From Sneathiella marina (GTDB taxonomy: Bacteria > Pseudomonadota > Alphaproteobacteria > Sneathiellales > Sneathiellaceae): a stretch of 64,000 nucleotides of DNA. Both the position numbers and the translations under genes were made by a program. Shown in pieces: positions 18,992 through 27,636 of this stretch. The first letter of the stretch is position 1; the number at the start of each line of letters is the position of its first letter. The stretch spans positions 3,833,501 through 3,897,500 of the forward strand of contig NZ_CP098747.1 in NCBI RefSeq assembly GCF_023746535.1, given 5' to 3'. The notes beneath the pieces were generated by a model that was not told where the DNA came from, searched no databases, and saw only the letters and a program-made list of their open reading frames with translations.

Positions 18992-20124
18992 TTCCTGATT
19001 AAATCAACGGAATTTGCCCCACCATCTGTATTGATGTGAGCTGTCGCCGGTGGCCCGGCAAGTGCATCTTCAACTTTTACCGCAAGAATTTCAGCGGTCA
19101 GGCCATTTTCGTCGGCGATCTGCAACACCCCTTTCTGTGCCAGCAACCGGGCCCGCAAGGTTTGCTCGGTTTCAAGACCACCGGCATATGGGACAATAAC
19201 CGCCCGACATTTCGCATAGAGGACCTCCATGACCGTATTATAGCCGCCCTGACTGATGGACAGGGTGCAATTCATCAACAAAGTCGTGAAATCTTTTCGC
19301 GCCCGCTCGACAATGACGCCGTCCGGCGCCAAGGCCAACAACTCCTCAAAAATGCTGTCTTCAACGGTTGCACCAACCATCATCCGCCATGTCATATTTC
19401 TGGCCGATGTCAATGCGCGTGCTTTCATGGCTGTCTTCAACAAATCAGTCCCCACTGCACCGCCGCCGCTGGAAACTATTACTTCGCCGTCCCCTGGTGC
19501 TCCCGCTGGGCCTTTGACGCCCGTCCGATCCACCACATATCCTGTATAGAACAATCGATCCTGAATTCGGCTGGTATGCGGAAAAGTTTGATCGAGGGAG
19601 ATCAAGTCCGGATCTCCGTGAACCAGAACATAATTGAAATAGGTTTCAACCAGAGACAGCATTTCATCATTCCGACCGGGCTTGTTCTGCGCAACAAGGA
19701 TATCTCTGACGGAAGAAATGATCAGCGGCGGGCGGTCGGCAGCTTTAGCAGCGTCGAGAAGAGGCAACAGCTCAAACCTCATCTGACGGCGACCAAAGGG
19801 GAACAACTCAAACATCAGGATATCTGGCTTAACCTCCCGCCAAAGATCAAGCAGGATACCTGCCCGCTTTTGCCGCCAGTCATCATCGATCTGCTCCCCA
19901 TCTTCATCTACCAGCACTTTGAAAAACAAATCTGTCGCCCGGGTCGCTGGCAGCTGTACTAGTCGGGCGCCTCCCATATCGATATCAATCTTGTGGCCGC
20001 CGGATACCACCGTGACGTCAAAACCCGCCCTTACCATATTGCGAGTGAGAGTGGCTGCCCGACGTAAATGACCAATTCCCAGAAGGTGCTGGACATAAAA
20101 AAGTACTTTCTTCGGGGAAGACAT
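18970..20124 (-). CDS. MurG-like (GT28-type) glycosyltransferase
   Basis: A 384-residue GT-B protein. The N-terminal GIGHLRRAATLTRNM segment corresponds to the glycine-rich acceptor loop of MurG-type enzymes. The C-terminal half has a predicted donor site SISQGGYNTVMEVLYAKCRAVIVPY followed by ETEQTLRARLL, close in layout to the UDP-sugar site of MurG. It is not MurG itself: the linkage and substrates are unknown and it lies in a non-mur cluster. Similar proteins are annotated in databases as predicted glycosyltransferases (COG4671). Confidence 0.85.
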   Translation of the reverse strand: MSSPKKVLFYVQHLLGIGHLRRAATLTRNMVRAGFDVTVVSGGHKIDIDMGGARLVQLPATRATDLFFKVLVDEDGEQIDDDWRQKRAGILLDLWREVKPDILMFELFPFGRRQMRFELLPLLDAAKAADRPPLIISSVRDILVAQNKPGRNDEMLSLVETYFNYVLVHGDPDLISLDQTFPHTSRIQDRLFYTGYVVDRTGVKGPAGAPGDGEVIVSSGGGAVGTDLLKTAMKARALTSARNMTWRMMVGATVEDSIFEELLALAPDGVIVERARKDFTTLLMNCTLSISQGGYNTVMEVLYAKCRAVIVPYAGGLETEQTLRARLLAQKGVLQIADENGLTAEILAVKVEDALAGPPATAHINTDGGANSVDLIRKWTGDIT

Positions 20125-20129
20125 ATCGG

Positions 20130-20711
20130 TTATTTGCTTTCCAGATTAATATTAATACGCTCGGGGCGGATAACCCCTGTCTCTTCCAGAGTAAAAAGAT
20201 GCCCTGCAGACCAGTTAAACTCAACTGGTAATTCTTCGGTCATATCCCAATCATAGGCGAGGGACTGGGCTGCGCGGATGACGCCTTTATGCGTGACTGC
20301 AATCGTGTCGCCCTCAAGGTTCTTCAGCCAGGGTTTGAGACGCGCAACAACCATTGCCGGAGATTCTCCGCCCGGAGGTGTCATATGACACCCTCGCGCT
20401 TCAATTTCGGCCATATCCGACCCATAAAGTTGCCGGAGTTCCGAGATGGTCCTGCCTTCCCATTTACCCCAATCCATTTCAATCAGGGCCGGTTCTTGTC
20501 GAATCAATCGCGCGCCGAGCAATTGCGCCGTTTCCCGGGTGCGGCCAAGTGGGCTGACCGACCAAGCATAATCCTTAAACTCATTGGGTATAGCGCATTT
20601 TTTCAAATGCCTGATCCCATCCTCGCATAAGGGAATATCCCGTCGGCCTTGAAGCTTTTTCTCAAGGTTCCATTGCGTTTTGCCATGTCGAATAAACAGG
20701 ATACGCTTCAT
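20130..20711 (-). CDS. Histidine phosphatase superfamily protein
   Basis: Branch-1 histidine phosphatase, 193 residues. The phospho-acceptor motif is R8-H9-G10 in FIRHGKTQWN, with R57 (SPLGRTRETA), the acid donor near E78 (IEMDWGKWEG) and the second catalytic H141 (VTHKG). The family includes sugar-phosphate and CobC-type phosphatases. Placed between two glycosyltransferases with a 4-base overlap upstream and a 5-base gap downstream, a role on a sugar phosphate or polyprenyl/sugar intermediate is plausible but unproven. Confidence 0.9.
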   Translation of the reverse strand: MKRILFIRHGKTQWNLEKKLQGRRDIPLCEDGIRHLKKCAIPNEFKDYAWSVSPLGRTRETAQLLGARLIRQEPALIEMDWGKWEGRTISELRQLYGSDMAEIEARGCHMTPPGGESPAMVVARLKPWLKNLEGDTIAVTHKGVIRAAQSLAYDWDMTEELPVEFNWSAGHLFTLEETGVIRPERININLESK

Positions 20712-21841
20712 TTCAGCACTTTCCCAATATAGTGCTTCAGGGTTTTGGCTGCCTTTTCCAGACCGCGCTCTGATCGCACAAACTGATGTGCAGCTTCGGA
20801 CATTTTCCCGCGAACAGATAAAGAAGCCAGTAAAAAATCCACTGCCTCGGCAAACGCCCCAAAATCCCCCTCTTCTGTCAGCAAACCTGTCTGCCCGTCT
20901 TTCACCACATCCGGAACCCCTCTTATTTTACCGGCCACAACCGGCAGCCCGCACACTTGCGCTTCCAAAAACGCCATTCCATAGGCTTCGCCATGGGCAG
21001 GCCATACATAGACATCGGCAAATCTGTATACCGCAGGTAATATTGATGACGGTTGTTGCCCTAAATAGACAATTCTATCCACGAAAGGCGATAGCAACTT
21101 TTCGATATCTTCACGGCGATCCCCATCGCCTACGATCAGCAGCTGCCAGTCATCCGTCTTGAGCAACGGCAGCATCAATCCTATCTGCTCATAGGACATA
21201 AACTTATCACCGCTCCGCATCATAGCGACCGCAAGCAAGTTCTTTTTATCCCGCTGACCTCCAGCTGCGACCACGAGGTCTTCAACCCTCACATTTTCAT
21301 TTGCCTCTGTAAGAAAGGCTTCTGTGTCAAGAAACGGCGGTAGGAATACCAATTGACTATCATCGGCAATAAGCGACTTGAGACAAGCACCGTCCAGATT
21401 TGTCATGTGAAACACACAGGCCGCCTGAGTAATTGCCCTGGCCGCCGCATCATAGCCCGGCTTCCACGGTCCATTTGCCTGTTTCGGGGCGTGACTGGCT
21501 TCGGCAATAAAATATGGGATGTTCAATTTTTCACAGACATATGGTCCGATCCAATCCGGGGATTTGTGATAAACATGGTAGGTGAACCAGCCTTCGGGCA
21601 TTTGCGCTGGATCTGCCCGCCATGCCGTAACTAGTCTTTCGGCTTCAACGCGCCCCTTACGTTCATTGCCCGCCTGGATCGCTGCGTCTCCTGATGTCTC
21701 CAGGCTGCGTAGGCGGGAAACAAGTTCAAGATCAAAGCCGGCATTTTCCAGTGCCTTCCAAAGCAATCTGCCCATCCGACGATCGCCGGACGGGGTTGGG
21801 TGATCCGGTGGTTTCATGGGGGCATAAAATGCAAGCTTCAC
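20708..21841 (-). CDS. Glycosyltransferase family 4 protein
   Basis: Retaining GT-B glycosyltransferase of 377 residues. The C-terminal donor domain has the E-x7-E motif in EAYGMAFLE, followed by CGLPVVAGKIRGVPDVV and the QTGLL loop. The N-terminal acceptor domain starts MKLAFYAPMKPPDHPTPSGDRRMGR, with a glycine-containing first loop. No signal or membrane helix; presumably peripheral on the cytosolic face. Start and stop each overlap a neighbour by 4 bases. Confidence 0.9.
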   Translation of the reverse strand: MKLAFYAPMKPPDHPTPSGDRRMGRLLWKALENAGFDLELVSRLRSLETSGDAAIQAGNERKGRVEAERLVTAWRADPAQMPEGWFTYHVYHKSPDWIGPYVCEKLNIPYFIAEASHAPKQANGPWKPGYDAAARAITQAACVFHMTNLDGACLKSLIADDSQLVFLPPFLDTEAFLTEANENVRVEDLVVAAGGQRDKKNLLAVAMMRSGDKFMSYEQIGLMLPLLKTDDWQLLIVGDGDRREDIEKLLSPFVDRIVYLGQQPSSILPAVYRFADVYVWPAHGEAYGMAFLEAQVCGLPVVAGKIRGVPDVVKDGQTGLLTEEGDFGAFAEAVDFLLASLSVRGKMSEAAHQFVRSERGLEKAAKTLKHYIGKVLK

Positions 21842-23079
21842 AAGGCGCCTCCCAGTTTATCCGCCAGCTTTCCAATCCATTTGCCGGCATCAAATTGCGC
21901 CCTTAATTTCATGTTGCCCGCCACTGCAAGTTTTTCCCGCAGCTGCGGATCGCGGCAAAATTGAAGTATGGCGGCGGTCAATGCAGCTGGCGTCCGCTCC
22001 GGCACCAGCAAGCCCGTTTCATTTTCAATAATAAGTTCCGAAATCGCCGATACATCTGTCGCAATAACCGGTAGCCGCTGGCTTTGCGCCTCCATCAATA
22101 CATTGGGCAGACCGTCACGATCTCCATCTTCAGCTATTCGGCTCGCCAGCACAAAAATATCAGCGGCCTGCAACGCCAGCAGGACATCTTTCTGCGCCAG
22201 GGCACCACGCCATTGAACCCGGTCGGCAATTCCTAAATCAGCTGCTTGAGCTTTGAGCTGCGGCAGCAACGGACCTCCACCAATATGTGAAAAAGTCCAG
22301 TTTACTTCGGGCGGAAGTGCTGCCAAGGCGGTCAGCAGATCATCATATCCTTTTTTTATGACGGCGCGCCCGACTGACAGGAGCCTGACAGGATCAGCCA
22401 CTTCTGACCCATTCCGCGTGAATTCACGCATTTCAAATTCCGCAAACCGAGATAAATCCAGCCCGTGATACATCAACTCGACTTTCGCCCCATCGCGGGC
22501 AAGGCCCGACAGATATTTCGTATTCACCGACGTGCAGGTTACCAGCCATTGTAAATCATCCAGTTTTTCCCGCAGTTCCCATTCCGGTGAAGTCCAGATA
22601 TCCTTTGCATGGGCAGAACAGCTCCAGCGCAGATCCCGTATCATCGCGGCATATCTGGCAACAGATGCCGGAGTATGCAAAAAATGCGCATAAATCTGGG
22701 AGACTGTCTGTGGCAATTCGGCCGCCAATACCAGAGCTTGTCCGAATCTGCGTATTCTGTTGGGCGTCCGGTCTCGCCTCAAATCTTTCAACCATGTTTT
22801 TTTTGCCTGCTTATATCCGGGATAGTGTCGAACAACCTGCCAGGCCCTAAAAATCCGGATCGGCTCCTGATATAAATATTCCGGCAGATAATTCACAGGC
22901 GCCGCAATCTCATCATGGATAGGGTGGGTCTTGGTATCCGTCGGGTGGCGCAACGATATAAGCTGTAAATTTACACCGCGCTTCTGCAAAGCAAGCAGCT
23001 CCTGTGCAATAAATGTCTCTGAGAGGCGTGGATAGCCTTTTAAAACAACAGCGACTACCGGTAGTTTCTGATCATGCAC
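21838..23079 (-). CDS. Glycosyltransferase family 4 protein
   Basis: A 413-residue GT-B enzyme and first gene of the leftward cluster. The donor-site motif is D-x7-E (DGLPNVLME) preceded by ASRIAEDGDR, a variant common in colanic-acid-type (WcaL-like) transferases; LSVGRAVIKKGYDDL marks the start of the C-terminal domain. The N-terminus contains PRLSETFIAQEL, the acceptor loop typical of that group. The divergent 238-base region upstream presumably holds its promoter. Confidence 0.9.
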   Translation of the reverse strand: MHDQKLPVVAVVLKGYPRLSETFIAQELLALQKRGVNLQLISLRHPTDTKTHPIHDEIAAPVNYLPEYLYQEPIRIFRAWQVVRHYPGYKQAKKTWLKDLRRDRTPNRIRRFGQALVLAAELPQTVSQIYAHFLHTPASVARYAAMIRDLRWSCSAHAKDIWTSPEWELREKLDDLQWLVTCTSVNTKYLSGLARDGAKVELMYHGLDLSRFAEFEMREFTRNGSEVADPVRLLSVGRAVIKKGYDDLLTALAALPPEVNWTFSHIGGGPLLPQLKAQAADLGIADRVQWRGALAQKDVLLALQAADIFVLASRIAEDGDRDGLPNVLMEAQSQRLPVIATDVSAISELIIENETGLLVPERTPAALTAAILQFCRDPQLREKLAVAGNMKLRAQFDAGKWIGKLADKLGGAL

Positions 23080-23317
23080 AGATTTTATTTTCCCAAGATT
23101 ATAAGAATTCCGAACAGTCTTTGTTAAGGGCTCGCACGTGGAATATCAACAAACAATCCGAATGCGGCATCAAGGATTGGCTTTTGTTTCCCGATCCCCA
23201 TCCTGCCGCAAAGCAAATTTCCTTCTTGCGGCAAGGGCCGAAACTGTGAAAAACTAGGCGAAATATATTATCATTCTTCTGAAGTGATAATTGAAGTAGG
23301 CAGCCGGGCGATCATTT
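23080..23317. promoter_or_regulatory. Divergent control region with two inverted repeats
   Basis: This region separates the glycosyltransferase operon (left) from the degenerate ABC gene (right). TGCCGCAA (23204-23211) and TTGCGGCA (23226-23233) form an 8-bp inverted repeat, and TGCGGCA also occurs at 23163-23169. A second palindrome, ATTATCA (23267-23273) and TGATAAT (23285-23291), is 11 bases apart and ends 26 bases before the ABC start. They could be operators or leader hairpins. No convincing sigma-70 promoter stands out. Confidence 0.45.
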
Positions 23318-25972
23318 ATGGAACACAGTATTTATAAGTATATTCTGCAGCATAGCAAAAAGCAGCAAGTCATACTTACGATAATGGCCATTCTGTCCTT
23401 TCCTTTTCTTTATGTTTATTTGCAGATACCAGCAATTATTATTGATAAAGCCATTTCAGCCAAAGACATCTCTTACCCAGTGGAATATTTCGGCTTCGAA
23501 ATAGATCAGCTTGCCTATCTGTATATGATGGTCGGGGTTTTTCTGTTGCTCGTGATCATTAATCAGGGCTTCAAATATATTATAAATGTATACCAGGGAA
23601 TCTCGGGGGAGCGCATGCTACGCCGTCTGAGGTTCCAGCTCTATAGTCGGATCCTGCGATTCCCGATGCCCACATTTAAAAAGAAAAGTCCTGGTGAAAT
23701 CATTCCAATGATTACGGCGGAAGTCGAACCATTGGGAGGATTTATTGGCGAGGCCTTTGCGGTTCCGATTTTTCAGGGCGGATATCTGCTGGTTATCATC
23801 AGTTTCCTGATTATCCAGAACTGGATTATGGCTGTCGCTGCAATTGCCCTTTACCCGCTACAAGCCTATTTTATTCCCAAGTTACAGAAAAAAGTTAATT
23901 TATTGGGAAAACAGCGCGTCAAGCTGGTTCGTGTTCTATCGGATCAAATCGGCGAAACGGTGAACGGAGCGGAAGAGGTTCATTCCCACGATGGTTCCAA
24001 CTTTCTAAGAGCCCGTTTTTCAAACCAGCTGGACAGCATTTATACCGTCCGCTATCGCATTTACATCCTGAAGTTTATTGTCAAATTCCTGAACAATTTC
24101 ATTCAGCAGCTTGGCCCCTTTTTCTTCTACGGGATCGGCGGCACCATGGTCATCAACGGTACTTTGGAAATTGGTGTTCTGGTTGCGGCCATCGGCGCAC
24201 ACAAGGAAATGGCGGCCCCCTGGAAAGAACTGCTGGCCTATTACCAGCGGCGTGAAGATGCCCGGATAAAATATGAACAGGTTGTCGAACAGTTTGAGCC
24301 CGCTGGCATGCGCGATGAAAGCAATCAGCTGGAGGAGCCAGAGGTTCTTCCGACACTTGATGGTGAAATGGTCGGCAGCAATATTGTCCTTGCCGATGAC
24401 ACTGGTTCCACATTACTGGAAGGCCTGAATGTTCGATTTGGCCTCAAGGAACGTGTCGCAATTGTCGGTCCGGCCGGATCCGGACGTGAAGCCCTCACAC
24501 GGGTGCTGGCCAGAATCATTGACCCCGATAGAGGTAATTTGACAGCTGGCAGCATCGATTTAACCCAAGCCCCCGAAGCAATTGTCGGACGCCGCTTTGC
24601 CTATGTGGGGCAGCATGGATATGTCTTCAATTCGACTTTGGGCGACAATCTTTTCTTCGGCTTGAAACATCGCCCGCTTCAGGAAAGCACCTATGAAGGC
24701 GCGGACAAAGCGCGACGAGAATTATATATTTCTGAAGCCAAGCTCACCGGGAATTCCGTTGATGATATGAACGCCAACTGGCTGGACTATGATCTTGCCT
24801 GCGTCAAAGATTCACACAGTCTCGACGTCCGCGCCCTGGATGTGTTGGCCATGGTGGATCTGAGTGAGGATGTATATCAACTGGGATTGCGCAGCGCCAT
24901 CGATCCGTTGGAATTCCCTGAAGCTGCGGAACTTATTCTCGCAGCTCGACGGCGCTTTTTCGAAAAGATTGAAAGCGACCCAAGTCTCAAGAATATGATC
25001 GAGGCATTTGAGCGGGATAGTTACAATACCAATGCGACCTTGGCTGAAAATCTCCTTTTCGGCACACCGGTCGGAACAGCTTTCGATTTGGATCGCATGG
25101 CGGAAAATTCCTATGTTCAGAAAATTATTGAAGACGCGGACCTAACCGAAACCTTCTTGCGTATGGGGTATCAAGTTGCATCTCTGATGGTCGAACTATT
25201 TGCCGGTTTGCCACCGGATCATGAATTCTTCCAGCTTTATGGTTTTATTTCCTCTGACGATTTGCCGGAATATCAAGCCATGAACAGCCGCATCGATTGG
25301 GATCATCTTGACCAACTACGGGAAGAAGACCGACTGAGATTTATGTCGCTACCCTTTAAGGTGATTCCGTCTCGCCATCGCCTTGGCGTATTGACAGATG
25401 ATATTCAGGAAAAAATCGTCAAGGCACGACATCAGTTTGCTGAAAACCTGCCGGACGAGCTGAAAGGCAGCGTCGCCTTCTTCAATGCCGATACTTATAG
25501 TGCCGCCACTAACCTGCAGGACAATATCCTGTTTGGTAAAATTTCCTTTGGCTACGCACAGGCCGCAGAGAAGATTGGCGCAGTTCTGGCCACCGTCGTG
25601 GAAGAAATGGATTTGAAACGGACAATTAGCGCCGTCGGCCTGAATTTCAGTGTTGGCACTGCTGGTGCGCGCCTGAGTGCTGTACAGCGACAGAAACTTT
25701 GTCTGGCACGGGCGATCATCAAACACCCGGATATGCTTATCCTAAATCAGGCAACCTCCTCTTTTGATGCGGCGACCGAACAACGCCTTATGAAAAACAT
25801 ATTGCAAGAGTTTAAAGGGCGCGGATTGGTCTGGTCATTGGATCATGCGGATAAAACAATGAATTTTGATCAAGTATTGGTATTGAAAAGTGGCAAGATC
25901 CAGGAAATGGGATCCCCAGAAAAATTATTTCCAGGCGGCGTAGAATCAGATGAAATGCTGTCGAATGCATAA
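23318..25972 (+). CDS. ABC exporter-like protein with degenerate, expanded ATPase domain
   Basis: An 884-residue protein. Residues about 15-310 form a six-helix exporter transmembrane domain. The nucleotide-binding region starts near 350 but departs from consensus: Walker A is GPAGSGRE (384-391, Lys replaced by R390), the signature is LSAVQ (786-790) for LSGGQ, and Walker B LILNQAT ends in N810-Q811 where D-E is expected; H843 of the switch is kept. Between the Q-loop (Q432) and signature lies an insert of nearly 300 residues. The post-Q-loop motif TLxxNLxFG occurs three times (439-448, 573-582, 731-740), suggesting internal duplication. Downstream, 18 bases on, is a cyclic-nucleotide-binding gene. 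Transport function and ATP hydrolysis are uncertain. Confidence 0.88.
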   Translation: MEHSIYKYILQHSKKQQVILTIMAILSFPFLYVYLQIPAIIIDKAISAKDISYPVEYFGFEIDQLAYLYMMVGVFLLLVIINQGFKYIINVYQGISGERMLRRLRFQLYSRILRFPMPTFKKKSPGEIIPMITAEVEPLGGFIGEAFAVPIFQGGYLLVIISFLIIQNWIMAVAAIALYPLQAYFIPKLQKKVNLLGKQRVKLVRVLSDQIGETVNGAEEVHSHDGSNFLRARFSNQLDSIYTVRYRIYILKFIVKFLNNFIQQLGPFFFYGIGGTMVINGTLEIGVLVAAIGAHKEMAAPWKELLAYYQRREDARIKYEQVVEQFEPAGMRDESNQLEEPEVLPTLDGEMVGSNIVLADDTGSTLLEGLNVRFGLKERVAIVGPAGSGREALTRVLARIIDPDRGNLTAGSIDLTQAPEAIVGRRFAYVGQHGYVFNSTLGDNLFFGLKHRPLQESTYEGADKARRELYISEAKLTGNSVDDMNANWLDYDLACVKDSHSLDVRALDVLAMVDLSEDVYQLGLRSAIDPLEFPEAAELILAARRRFFEKIESDPSLKNMIEAFERDSYNTNATLAENLLFGTPVGTAFDLDRMAENSYVQKIIEDADLTETFLRMGYQVASLMVELFAGLPPDHEFFQLYGFISSDDLPEYQAMNSRIDWDHLDQLREEDRLRFMSLPFKVIPSRHRLGVLTDDIQEKIVKARHQFAENLPDELKGSVAFFNADTYSAATNLQDNILFGKISFGYAQAAEKIGAVLATVVEEMDLKRTISAVGLNFSVGTAGARLSAVQRQKLCLARAIIKHPDMLILNQATSSFDAATEQRLMKNILQEFKGRGLVWSLDHADKTMNFDQVLVLKSGKIQEMGSPEKLFPGGVESDEMLSNA

Positions 25973-25990
25973 AATTAAAGGAGATCTTCG

Positions 25991-26446
25991 ATGAGCCTTA
26001 AAGAAGAAGTTGAAATCCTGCGGCAAATCCCTTTATTTGCGAAAATTGAGCCGTCAAAAATCAAATTACTCGCCTTCACTTCTGAACGGCTGACTTTCCA
26101 GCCTGGCGACCTGGTCTGTAAACAAGGCGACAATGGCGATGCCGCGTATTTTATTATGGCCGGAAGCGCTGATGTCATTGTCGATACGCCGTCGGGCCCT
26201 CTCACCGTTGCGACCTTGAGTAAAAATGACGTGGTCGGTGAAATTGCCATTTTGATCGATATCCCGCGGACCGCAACAATCCAGGCGGCAACAGAGCTGA
26301 CAACTTTGAAAATTACCAAAGACGTGTTTTTCCGGATGGTTACCGAATTTCCGGAAATGGCCGTTGAAATGATGCGGGTTTTGGCGGAAAGACTGGTCCG
26401 CACCACAGCCGAACTCCAAAAAGCCAAGGAAAACAATGGCTCCTGA
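25991..26446 (+). CDS. Stand-alone cyclic-nucleotide-binding domain protein
   Basis: A 151-residue single-domain protein. The beta-roll residues and phosphate-binding cassette G83-E84-I-A ... R93-T-A-T96 are intact, so it should bind cAMP or cGMP. After the domain comes only a C-terminal helix (MAVEMMRVLAERLVRTTAELQKAKE); no DNA-binding helix-turn-helix, unlike Crp. A strong AAGGAG lies 8 bases before the ATG at 25991, only 18 bases past the ABC stop, so the pair are co-expressed. A regulatory partner for the ABC-like protein is the natural inference. Confidence 0.9.
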   Translation: MSLKEEVEILRQIPLFAKIEPSKIKLLAFTSERLTFQPGDLVCKQGDNGDAAYFIMAGSADVIVDTPSGPLTVATLSKNDVVGEIAILIDIPRTATIQAATELTTLKITKDVFFRMVTEFPEMAVEMMRVLAERLVRTTAELQKAKENNGS

Positions 26447-26471
26447 TCAGCAAGACACTTGACCATGCTGC

Positions 26472-26504
26472 AGGAGCCGCATATGCAGAGCTCCTAATTG
26501 TTTT
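26472..26504 (+). terminator. Possible weak terminator
   Basis: AGGAGC (26472-26477) pairs with GCTCCT (26490-26495) around a 12-base loop, followed by AATTGTTTT. The loop is long and the T-run interrupted, so partial termination between the cyclic-nucleotide protein and the next gene is the most that can be claimed. Confidence 0.3.
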
Positions 26505-26519
26505 CAGGGTGGATATGAG

Positions 26520-27617
26520 ATGAAGATTGGCGTTCCGAAAGAAATCAAGCCTCAGGAAGGTCGTGTTGCCTTACTCCCGGAGCAGGTTGAGAATCTAACC
26601 GGCGACGGAGAGGAGGTTTTTGTTCAAAAAGATGCGGGACTGTTATCGGGGATTTCCGATCAGGATTATTCGGCCGCAGGTGCCACCATATGCCAAACCG
26701 CTGCAGAGATATTCGAGGCAGCCGAGCTGATTGTGAAGGTAAAAGAAATTCTGCCCGCGGAATTCGATCTTCTGCAAAAACATCATATTCTTCTCACCAA
26801 CATCCATTCAGCCAACGACCGCCCGCAGCTGGACCAGCTTCTGAAAGTCGGACTGACGGCCATTGCCGCAGAAGATACCCATCAGTTCGGCTCTCCCAAT
26901 TGCCCGCTTGCCGGCGAGGTTGGAGCATTTGAAGGCGTGCGCTTATCTCTGGCACATCACGGCGGAACCGGGCGTCATTTCATGTCTCATTTTGGTGCCC
27001 CTGTCTCCAAGGCAATTGTTCTGGGTCTTGGGCATGTGGGCCGTGGCGCCCTCAGGACGCTTCTTTCCCTCGGTGTGGAAGTGGTTGGCTTGGACATTAA
27101 TCCCGGGGCCCGCAAGCAGGCCAGTCTGGATTGGCACAATGCGCATTTTCGCGCCGACGATATTGCCAACCTACATGACTATCTCGGTGCAGCGGACATG
27201 ATCTTCAACTGCGTCATGTGGCCAAAACATCGCAACGATCATCTGATCCATCGTAGCGACCTGGCGCGGCTCAAGCCTACGGCCGTTATTGTCGATATTT
27301 CCTGCGATGAGGGCGGGGCCATTGAGACAAGTCGGCCAACCAGCTGGCAGGATCCAGTATATGTTGAAGATGGCATTCGCCATTTCTGTGTCGATAATAT
27401 ACCGGGTGCTGTTCCCATTTCATCCTCCGCCGGATACGCCAGCGCCCTGCTGCCCCATATCAAATCCATTGCGAAACATGGCGTTCTGGAAGCCTGCCGC
27501 CGCGATCTCTGGCTCGCGCAGGGTTTGAACTGTGTTGACGGTATCCTGACATTGGAAGAAGCGGCCCGGGTTCAAGGCCGCGATTTCACGCCGGCGGCAG
27601 AAATCCTCAATAAATAG
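26520..27617 (+). CDS. Alanine dehydrogenase family protein
   Basis: A 365-residue member of the AlaDH/PNT family, which interconverts L-alanine and pyruvate with NAD. Substrate and catalytic positions are recognisable: R15 (GRVAL), K73/K75 (IVKVKE), H96 (LLTNIHSAND) and D263 (DISCDEGG). The Rossmann loop is GLGHVG at 169-174 with D192 after the second strand, favouring NAD. The segment HFCVDNIPGAVPISSSAGYASA follows the alanine dehydrogenase pattern. It is divergent from classic Ald around 145-165, so another 2-oxo acid or amino acid is possible. It precedes the AmpG-like gene by 19 bases. Confidence 0.82.
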   Translation: MKIGVPKEIKPQEGRVALLPEQVENLTGDGEEVFVQKDAGLLSGISDQDYSAAGATICQTAAEIFEAAELIVKVKEILPAEFDLLQKHHILLTNIHSANDRPQLDQLLKVGLTAIAAEDTHQFGSPNCPLAGEVGAFEGVRLSLAHHGGTGRHFMSHFGAPVSKAIVLGLGHVGRGALRTLLSLGVEVVGLDINPGARKQASLDWHNAHFRADDIANLHDYLGAADMIFNCVMWPKHRNDHLIHRSDLARLKPTAVIVDISCDEGGAIETSRPTSWQDPVYVEDGIRHFCVDNIPGAVPISSSAGYASALLPHIKSIAKHGVLEACRRDLWLAQGLNCVDGILTLEEAARVQGRDFTPAAEILNK

Positions 27618-27636
27618 GAAATTATACAAGGACATC

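Noticed and set aside
19036-19962. Long open frame opposite the MurG-like glycosyltransferase
   Set aside because: No family features, and the opposite strand has clear GT motifs in frame with its neighbours; it is an antisense shadow.
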